From the NCBI GenBank assembly GCA_964546285.1, contig CAZJJK010000107.1, positions 1-11,390 on the forward strand: 11,390 bases of DNA, read 5' to 3'. Of this stretch, positions 6,480 through 11,390 are shown piece after piece. Under the pieces are notes generated by a model, which did no database searches, had not been told where the DNA came from, and saw only the letters and a list, made by a program, of their open reading frames with translations. Position numbers and translations under genes: made by a program. Each line of letters begins with the position of its first letter. Within the stretch, counting starts at the first letter, position 1. The stretch is from CAZJJK01 sp964546285. GTDB lineage: Bacteria > Spirochaetota > Spirochaetia > Treponematales > Breznakiellaceae.

Positions 6480-8057
6480 ATGAAGAAGTTACTAATCGTA
6501 TCGTTGATAGCCCTAACGGCTATCGCCGCTTTCGCGGAAGGCGGGCAAGAGTATTCGGCGGATCGAGCCGAATTTATCGTTAACAACGCGACGGAGATCC
6601 AATCCCTCGATCCATCCCACATACAGGGTGTTCCTGAGCATCGCGTCTATATGGCCTTGTTTGAAGGCTTAACCATTAACGATCCAGTAACATCCTCCGC
6701 CGTCCCGGGCCTGGCTAAATCCTGGACCACCAGCGCCGACGGAAAAACGGTTACCTTTAAGCTGCGCGATAGTGTGTGGTCTGATGGCATGCCGGTTACC
6801 GCGCAGAACTTTGTTGACGGATGGCTGAGGACTTTGGATCCAAAAACCGCTTCCGAATACGCCTACATGATGGGGATGGTGGTTAAGGGCGCCGATGATT
6901 ACAACAAAGGTATAACGACCGATCCTTCCACCGTCGGCGTCAAAGCGCTGGACGATCATACCTTACAGGTAGAATTGGTTGGCCCCGCGGCTTATTTTGT
7001 TGATATGACCGCTCACTATGTCTTTGCCCCTCTGCCGATGCATGTCATAAATAAGTACGGTGACAATTGGGTCAAGCCGGAATATTTTATTGGCAATGGG
7101 CCCTACACTTTGGCCGAGTATAAGCCGCAGGACTATATTTTCCTTATCAAGAACGAGCAGTATTGGGACGCCGCGAACGTCAAGATCAACTCAATCAAAA
7201 TCCTGCCTATCACCGACGCCAAGACTTCTTACAATATGTTCATTAAGGGCGAGATTGACTGGGATACGGGCGTCCCGACGGATTTGATTGACGAAGCCAA
7301 GCTCCGCGCTGACTATCAAGCGAATCCCCAATTGGCTACTTACTACTATTGCTTCAACAACCAACGTCCGCCCTTTGACAATCCGCTCGTTCGCAAGGCT
7401 CTATCGGCTGCGGTGGACAAAAAGGGTCTGGTGGAAAAAGTAACCAAGGCCGGGCAAATCCCGACTGACGCTTTTACTCCCCCAATGGCGGGCTTTGAGC
7501 CGCAGCCTGGTGTTGGTTATGATATCGCGCAAGCTAAGGCTTATATGGCCGCGGCTGGTTATCCTAACAGCGTCGGATTCCCGGCTTTTGTGATTAAATA
7601 CAATACCAATGAGGGCCATCAAAAGATCGCCGAATATATCCAGGAGCAGTGGAAAACTAATTTAGGGCTTAATTGTTCTCTACAGAATGAGGAATGGACT
7701 ACCTTCCTAGATACCCGTTCCAACGCGCATGATTTTGATGTCGCTCGCCATGGTTGGGTTGGAGACTATTCCGATCCATCCAACTTCCTTGAGCTGTTCC
7801 TGGCTAAGGGCGGAAACAACGACGGCCTCTACGCTAATCCGGCTTTTGATGAGCTCGTTAAAAAAGCGGCTATGATGCCGGCCGGCGACGCCCGCAACGC
7901 GGTGCTGATGGCCGCCGAAAAGATCTTCGCCGAGGATCAGGCTATGCTGCCGCTTTACTGGTATGTTGATCTGGACATGATTGATCTTACCAAGTGGGAC
8001 GGCTGGTCAGGTAATCCTCAGGGTGTTCATCACTGGAAATTCATCAGTAAGAAGTAG
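6480..8057 (+). CDS. oppA: Periplasmic oligopeptide/dipeptide-binding protein OppA
   Basis: A 525-residue extracytoplasmic solute-binding protein of family 5 (SBP_bac_5), which captures peptides and delivers them to the OppB-OppC channel. The signal peptide (1-19) ends AFA before E20 and contains no cysteine, so it is a signal peptidase I substrate and the mature protein is free in the periplasm rather than a lipoprotein. Family landmarks include ALFEGLT (59-65), the GLAKSWTTSADGKTVTFKLRD block, WSDGMPVTAQNFVDGW, the GNGPYTLAEYKP block, and the later DNPLVRKALSAAVDK. Length is close to E. coli OppA (543) and DppA (535). It is first in the operon, with its own promoter and a near-perfect ribosome binding site, and is followed by hairpins that should raise its level over the other subunits. 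Peptide specificity cannot be judged from sequence. Confidence 0.93.
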   Translation: MKKLLIVSLIALTAIAAFAEGGQEYSADRAEFIVNNATEIQSLDPSHIQGVPEHRVYMALFEGLTINDPVTSSAVPGLAKSWTTSADGKTVTFKLRDSVWSDGMPVTAQNFVDGWLRTLDPKTASEYAYMMGMVVKGADDYNKGITTDPSTVGVKALDDHTLQVELVGPAAYFVDMTAHYVFAPLPMHVINKYGDNWVKPEYFIGNGPYTLAEYKPQDYIFLIKNEQYWDAANVKINSIKILPITDAKTSYNMFIKGEIDWDTGVPTDLIDEAKLRADYQANPQLATYYYCFNNQRPPFDNPLVRKALSAAVDKKGLVEKVTKAGQIPTDAFTPPMAGFEPQPGVGYDIAQAKAYMAAAGYPNSVGFPAFVIKYNTNEGHQKIAEYIQEQWKTNLGLNCSLQNEEWTTFLDTRSNAHDFDVARHGWVGDYSDPSNFLELFLAKGGNNDGLYANPAFDELVKKAAMMPAGDARNAVLMAAEKIFAEDQAMLPLYWYVDLDMIDLTKWDGWSGNPQGVHHWKFISKK

Positions 8058-8110
8058 GTGAATACGTACCGGCGGACGGGCTTCCATTCCGTCTCCAGTA
8101 TCCTTTGAAT

Positions 8111-8156
8111 ACGGCTGTCGGCGGCGCGAGGCGCGCCGTCGACAGCCGTCGTTTTT
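8111..8156 (+). terminator. Intrinsic terminator/attenuator hairpin after oppA
   Basis: An 18-bp stem, arms 8111-8128 and 8132-8149, paired throughout with a single G-U wobble and closed by a 3-base loop, is followed by CG and five T. It is the strongest terminator-like structure in the window. Because oppB to oppF follow without a clear promoter of their own, it probably terminates only part of the transcripts and protects the oppA mRNA 3' end. Confidence 0.8.
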
Positions 8157-8160
8157 CCGA

Positions 8161-8212
8161 GACGCTCGGACCGGACGCGTTCAGCGGTGAGCGCGTCCGG
8201 TCCGCGTGTTTT
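8161..8212 (+). terminator. Second terminator-like hairpin between oppA and oppB
   Basis: Arms 8168-8182 and 8189-8203 pair over 15 bp with one T-G wobble around a 6-base loop. Pairing continues outward through C8167-G8204 and, after one mismatch, 8165-8161 with 8206-8210, and the 3' side runs into TTTT (8209-8212). It starts only 11 bases after the arm of the first hairpin. The rest of the spacer up to oppB (8213-8304) shows no gene and no convincing promoter. Confidence 0.6.
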
Positions 8213-8304
8213 AACGAGAATAGGCCGGTTTTCTCCGGTTCCCTCTTACCCGCGAACGGGGAAACAGCGCTACCAGCGCCGTATTTTCCCCCTACTTAAC
8301 CCCC

Positions 8305-8309
8305 GGAGG
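8305..8309 (+). promoter_or_regulatory. Ribosome binding site that decides the oppB start
   Basis: GGAGG is only two bases from the first ATG (8312) but five bases from the second, in-frame ATG (8315). Normal spacing favours 8315. Confidence 0.55.
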
Positions 8310-8314
8310 CAATG

Positions 8315-9244
8315 ATGGCACGGTTCATCATACGGCGCTTTTTAAGCCTCATCCCGACGATGTTCATCATCGTGACTTTCAGCTTCTTCTTGATCCGCTT
8401 CGCTCCTGGCGGTCCCTTCTCCACCGAGAAGAAACTACCGGAACAGATAATGGCGAATATCCTGAAGAAGTATCACATGGATGAGCCCTTACCTGTTCAA
8501 TACTTACGTTATATGGGCGATATTTTGCGCGGCGATCTTGGTCCTTCCTTTCGCTATAAAGATCAGACGGTCAATGAACTAATCGGAAAGACCATGCCGG
8601 TATCCATTATTTTAGGAACCTGCGCTTTAGCCTTAGCCTTGGTACTTGGCGTATCCGCTGGCATCGTCTCCGCTTTGCGGCAGAACCGTATTCCGGACTA
8701 TATAGCCATGTCGTTCGCTATAATAGGAATATCTATTCCGCTCTTCGTTATTGGTCCGGTTTTGCAACTGATCTTCGCCATGAAATTAAACTGGCTCCCC
8801 ACTTCCGGCTGGATCAACAGCCGCGCCGGCCTAAAGACCCTGATTTTGCCTATGGTCACTCTAGCCTTCCCCTTTTTCGCCTATATCGCCCGCTTGTCGC
8901 GCGGTTCTATTTTGGAGGTTCTCCGCTCCGATTATATACGTACCGCCCGAGCTAAGGGGCTTAAGGAGTCCGTTGTCGTACTTAAGCACGTGCTTAAGGG
9001 GTCCATGCTTCCCGTCGTATCTTATCTGGGGCCGGCCTTTTCGGGGATAGTGACCGGTTCGGTTGTCGTAGAAACGGTGTTCGCTATACCGGGTGTGGGC
9101 AATATTTTCGTGCTGTCGGCGATCAACCGCGATTATACCCTGATAATGGGGGACGTTATCGTCTATTCCTTGATCCTGGTGGTCATGAATTTCCTGGTCG
9201 ATGTAATGTACGGATTCTTGGATCCGCGCATCGCGTATAAGTAG
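8315..9244 (+). CDS. oppB: Oligopeptide ABC transporter permease OppB
   Basis: One of the two inner-membrane channel subunits of the peptide importer; 309 residues, the usual length for OppB/DppB. The N-terminus MARFIIRRFLSLIPTMFIIV is the typical first helix and is followed by the large periplasmic loop with FAPGGPF and the GDLGPSFRY block. The BPD_transp_1 core has about five further helices. The cytoplasmic EAA loop that contacts the ATPases is at about 206-233 (DYIRTARAKGL, then KHVLKGSMLPV), and the protein ends with the family tag FLDPRIAYK. The start at the second of two adjacent ATG codons is preferred on spacing. It follows oppA after a 257-bp spacer with two hairpins, and its stop lies inside the oppC ribosome binding site, so oppB and oppC are translationally linked. 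Confidence 0.92.
   Translation: MARFIIRRFLSLIPTMFIIVTFSFFLIRFAPGGPFSTEKKLPEQIMANILKKYHMDEPLPVQYLRYMGDILRGDLGPSFRYKDQTVNELIGKTMPVSIILGTCALALALVLGVSAGIVSALRQNRIPDYIAMSFAIIGISIPLFVIGPVLQLIFAMKLNWLPTSGWINSRAGLKTLILPMVTLAFPFFAYIARLSRGSILEVLRSDYIRTARAKGLKESVVVLKHVLKGSMLPVVSYLGPAFSGIVTGSVVVETVFAIPGVGNIFVLSAINRDYTLIMGDVIVYSLILVVMNFLVDVMYGFLDPRIAYK
8981..8998. repeat. 18-bp perfect palindrome inside oppB
   Basis: CTTAAGCACGTGCTTAAG reads the same on both strands and encodes LKHVLK of the EAA loop. A third CTTAAG lies at 8960-8965. All three copies fall on Leu-Lys codon pairs, so codon choice can explain the similarity, but a fully perfect 18-bp palindrome is uncommon. Confidence 0.5.
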
Positions 9245-9255
9245 GAGCCGTTTTT

Positions 9256-10335
9256 ATGCCTATAGCAAAAGACCGCGCGGTCAACGAATTCAATCAGCAG
9301 GTAAAACCGGTATCCCTCTGGGCAGACGCCTGGAAACGGCTGCGAAAGAATCGCATGGCGCTTATCGGTTTATATATCGTTGGTTTATATATGGTCGTCT
9401 CTCTGGCCGCGCCTATACTGCCCTTAAGCGACCCCAATCATCAGGAATTGATGCATATAAACCTACCGCCCTCACTCAGTAAAGCCGGCGGTATCGCTCT
9501 GATAAAGATTCAACAACGAATAGAGGAATTGGAGCGTACTATAGAAAAACAGAATCGAGAGGATCTCAAGACCGAATTGGCCTATCAACGCAGCGAGTTG
9601 GATTTACTGCGAGTGGAGATAGCCGATGGCAAAGCGGAACATAATAACGTCTATCTTTTAGGTACGGATTATTTGGGACGCGATATGTTCGCGCGCATTA
9701 TTTATGGCGGCCGGATTTCTATCGGTATCGGTATTGTCGGAACCTTAACCGCCGTACTAATCGGTATAGTCTACGGCGCTATCGCCGGGTATGTCGGCGG
9801 CTCGGTGGACAATCTGATGATGCGCTTTGTCGACATCCTTTACGGACTCCCGTATATGCTTGTAGTAATTATACTTATGTCGATATTGCCAGAGGGGCAG
9901 AATTCAATTTTTGTGCTGTTTATCGCTATAGCCATGGTTTCTTGGCTTACCATAGCCCGCGTTGTGCGCGGACAGATTATCAGCCTTAAAAATTCGGAAT
10001 TTGTGGAAGCGGCTCGATCCATGGGCGCGGGATCAGCGCGGATAATTTTCCGGCACCTCCTTCCGAACACCTTAGGCGTTATTATAATTTTCGCCACTCT
10101 GCAAATGCCCAGTTTTATCATGAATGAGTCTTTTTTATCATTTTTAGGCCTTGGCGTTTCGGCGCCGGCGGCTTCTTGGGGCACTTTGGTATCGGACGGG
10201 GTCCGCGGCATGGAGCTTTATCCCTGGCGTCTTTTATTTCCGGCTATCTCCATGACCATATTCCTTTTCGCTATGAACTTCCTGGGCGACGGTTTACGTG
10301 ACGCCTTGGATCCGCAGAGCAAGAATCGGACCTAG
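9256..10335 (+). CDS. oppC: Oligopeptide ABC transporter permease OppC with coiled-coil insertion
   Basis: Second channel subunit, partner of OppB. It has the OppC N-terminal segment (SLWADAWKRLRKNRMALIGL, 20-39) and first membrane helix, then a periplasmic stretch, then the BPD_transp_1 core starting at LLGTDYLGRDMFARIIYGGR (134-153). The EAA loop is EFVEAARSMGAGSARIIF followed by RHLLPN (248-271), and the C-terminus GDGLRDALDP is standard. At 359 residues it is about 55 longer than E. coli OppC (302); the excess is residues about 75-128, rich in Glu, Lys, Leu and Gln in heptad-like spacing (IQQRIEELERTIEKQN), predicted to be a coiled coil outside the membrane. AGGAG eight bases upstream supports the ATG. 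The gap from oppB is 11 bp and its own stop overlaps the oppD ribosome binding site. Confidence 0.92.
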   Translation: MPIAKDRAVNEFNQQVKPVSLWADAWKRLRKNRMALIGLYIVGLYMVVSLAAPILPLSDPNHQELMHINLPPSLSKAGGIALIKIQQRIEELERTIEKQNREDLKTELAYQRSELDLLRVEIADGKAEHNNVYLLGTDYLGRDMFARIIYGGRISIGIGIVGTLTAVLIGIVYGAIAGYVGGSVDNLMMRFVDILYGLPYMLVVIILMSILPEGQNSIFVLFIAIAMVSWLTIARVVRGQIISLKNSEFVEAARSMGAGSARIIFRHLLPNTLGVIIIFATLQMPSFIMNESFLSFLGLGVSAPAASWGTLVSDGVRGMELYPWRLLFPAISMTIFLFAMNFLGDGLRDALDPQSKNRT

Positions 10336-10345
10336 GAGCGACACG

Positions 10346-11335
10346 ATGACGAACGAAACAATACTACAGGTCAAGGATCTGCGGACCTATTTTCATGTCG
10401 ATGAGGGCATTGTTAAGGCGGTAGACGGGGTTAGCTTTGACCTGCATAAGGGCGAGACGCTCGGCATAGTCGGGGAATCCGGCTCGGGTAAGAGTGTGAC
10501 GAATTTATCGATCATAAACCTGATTCCCAATCCTCCGGGACGTATCGCCGGCGGCGAGGTCGTGTATCGGGGGCAGGATCTGCTCAAGGTCTCGGTTAAG
10601 GAACTCCGTGAAATTCGGGGAAACAAGATTTCCATGGTTTTCCAGGACCCCATGACAAGCTTAAATCCCTTTCTCCGTATTTCCACTCAGATGATTGAAA
10701 CCATCGTTCTACACCAAGGTTTATCCAAGGCGGCCGCTCGCGATAAGGCTATAGAGATGTTGACTCTGGCCGGCATTCCCGCCGCCGAGCGAAGGGTGGA
10801 TAATTACCCCCATCAATTTTCCGGCGGGATGCGGCAGCGCGTCATGATCGCGATGGCCCTTTCCTGCAACCCGGATATCTTAATAGCCGATGAGCCCACC
10901 AGCGCTTTGGACGTAACTATACAGGCACAGATTTTGGACCTTATCAGAGATCTGACCGCTAGGCTAGGAACGGCCGTTATCCTGATCACCCATTCTTTAG
11001 GCGTCGTGGCCGGTATGTGCGATACCATTTGCGTCATGTACGCCGGGCGAATTGTGGAACGCGGCCCCGCCGATGAAATTTTCGCGCGCCCCTCCCATCC
11101 ATATACACGGGGTTTGATTAAATCGGTGCCGCGCTTAGACCGTAAGAGCGGCGAACGGCTTAGCTCTATTCGCGGCCAGCCGCCAAACGTCATCGACCTG
11201 CCCGAATGCTGTCCCTTCTATCCGCGCTGCGATCAAGCGATGGACCAATGCAAAACCGATTACCCCAGCACTGTCACCCTTGATAACGCGTGCGCGGTGT
11301 CCTGCTGGCTTTACGCGGAGGCCAATCAGAAATGA
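10346..11335 (+). CDS. oppD: Oligopeptide ABC transporter ATPase OppD
   Basis: One of two ATPases that power the peptide importer at the inner face of the membrane; 329 residues. All nucleotide-site motifs are intact: Walker A GESGSGKS (43-50), Q-loop Q100, signature FSGGMRQR (158-165), Walker B ILIADEP with catalytic E183, D-loop SALD (186-189) and H216. The C-terminal oligo_HPY domain includes HPYTRGL (251-257) and four conserved cysteines, C289, C295, C302 and C320, in the spacing of the OppD/DppD cysteine motif, reported to hold an iron-sulphur cluster in related transporters. The ATG at 10346 is chosen because AGGAG lies seven bases upstream; the open frame extends further upstream into oppC but without a start signal. 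Its TGA overlaps the next ATG, a sign of coupled translation with oppF. Confidence 0.93.
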   Translation: MTNETILQVKDLRTYFHVDEGIVKAVDGVSFDLHKGETLGIVGESGSGKSVTNLSIINLIPNPPGRIAGGEVVYRGQDLLKVSVKELREIRGNKISMVFQDPMTSLNPFLRISTQMIETIVLHQGLSKAAARDKAIEMLTLAGIPAAERRVDNYPHQFSGGMRQRVMIAMALSCNPDILIADEPTSALDVTIQAQILDLIRDLTARLGTAVILITHSLGVVAGMCDTICVMYAGRIVERGPADEIFARPSHPYTRGLIKSVPRLDRKSGERLSSIRGQPPNVIDLPECCPFYPRCDQAMDQCKTDYPSTVTLDNACAVSCWLYAEANQK

Positions 11336-11390
11336 CTGACAACGATACCCTATTAGATGTTCATGGTTTAAAAATGCATTTCCCCTTAAG
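11332..11390 (+). CDS. oppF: Oligopeptide ABC transporter ATPase OppF, start only
   Basis: Nineteen codons are visible before the window ends: MTDNDTLLDVHGLKMHFPL, the typical opening of the OppF/DppF ATPase (LL-V--L---FP). The ATG overlaps the oppD stop as ATGA, and a GGAGG at 11317-11321 lies ten bases upstream. OppF would pair with OppD to form the asymmetric ATPase dimer. Identification relies mainly on position in the operon, because no nucleotide motif is visible yet. Confidence 0.8.
   Translation, partial: MTDNDTLLDVHGLKMHFPL

Noticed and set aside
8105..8299. Open frame of 64 codons in the oppA-oppB spacer
   Set aside because: It runs through the two hairpins, has no ribosome binding site and its sequence is explained by the paired arms.
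10298..10345. Upstream extension of the oppD reading frame
   Set aside because: It overlaps the oppC 3' end, lacks a start signal, and AGGAG is spaced for the ATG at 10346.
1..11390. Mobile elements, CRISPR arrays, tRNA/rRNA genes, phage or defence islands
   Set aside because: No transposase, integrase, spaced direct repeats, tRNA-like cloverleaf or defence genes are visible; gene content and composition look uniform.

Overview
The window looks like ordinary chromosomal DNA from a spirochaete, most likely a Treponema-type organism with roughly 50% GC. This rests on three things: the architecture of the 7TM adenylate cyclase, a complete diderm-style oligopeptide transporter operon, and strong AGGAGG ribosome binding sites with some TTG and GTG starts. 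It is an inference from gene content; no rRNA or other phylogenetic marker is present. I see no insertion sequence, phage gene, tRNA, rRNA, CRISPR array or attachment site.

Left part (1-2159). The window opens inside a rightward gene whose visible 451 codons carry an XPB/Ssl2 helicase N-terminal-like domain (Helicase_C_3 type) and no helicase motor. It converges on a leftward gene for a multi-pass membrane protein that resembles the YhhN/TMEM86 lysoplasmalogenase family.

Middle (2160-6288). A 144-bp divergent spacer leads into a 699-residue class III adenylate cyclase with a signal peptide, an extracytoplasmic sensor, seven membrane helices, a coiled-coil linker, a cyclase domain with a Lys/Thr substrate pair (class IIIb pattern) and a TPR-like tail. 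Next comes a cytoplasmic NYN-nuclease plus LOTUS/OST-HTH protein, likely acting on RNA. It converges, with only 12 bp between the stop codons, on a leftward glycerolipid acyltransferase that has its own near-consensus promoter and an extremely short leader.

Right part (6289-11390). An oligopeptide/dipeptide ABC transporter operon reads oppA-oppB-oppC-oppD-oppF, with oppF cut by the window edge. A good sigma70-type promoter precedes oppA. Between oppA and oppB lie two long GC-rich hairpins with T tracts, which probably make oppA transcript more abundant than that of the membrane and ATPase genes. OppB and OppC form the pore, OppD and OppF are the paired ATPases, and OppA is the periplasmic peptide receptor. 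OppC carries an unusual coiled-coil insertion of about 55 residues in its first periplasmic loop.

I did not find a clearly new multi-gene system. The points most worth a second look are the tandem hairpins between oppA and oppB, the OppC coiled-coil insert, the altered acyltransferase motif and the NYN-LOTUS gene.
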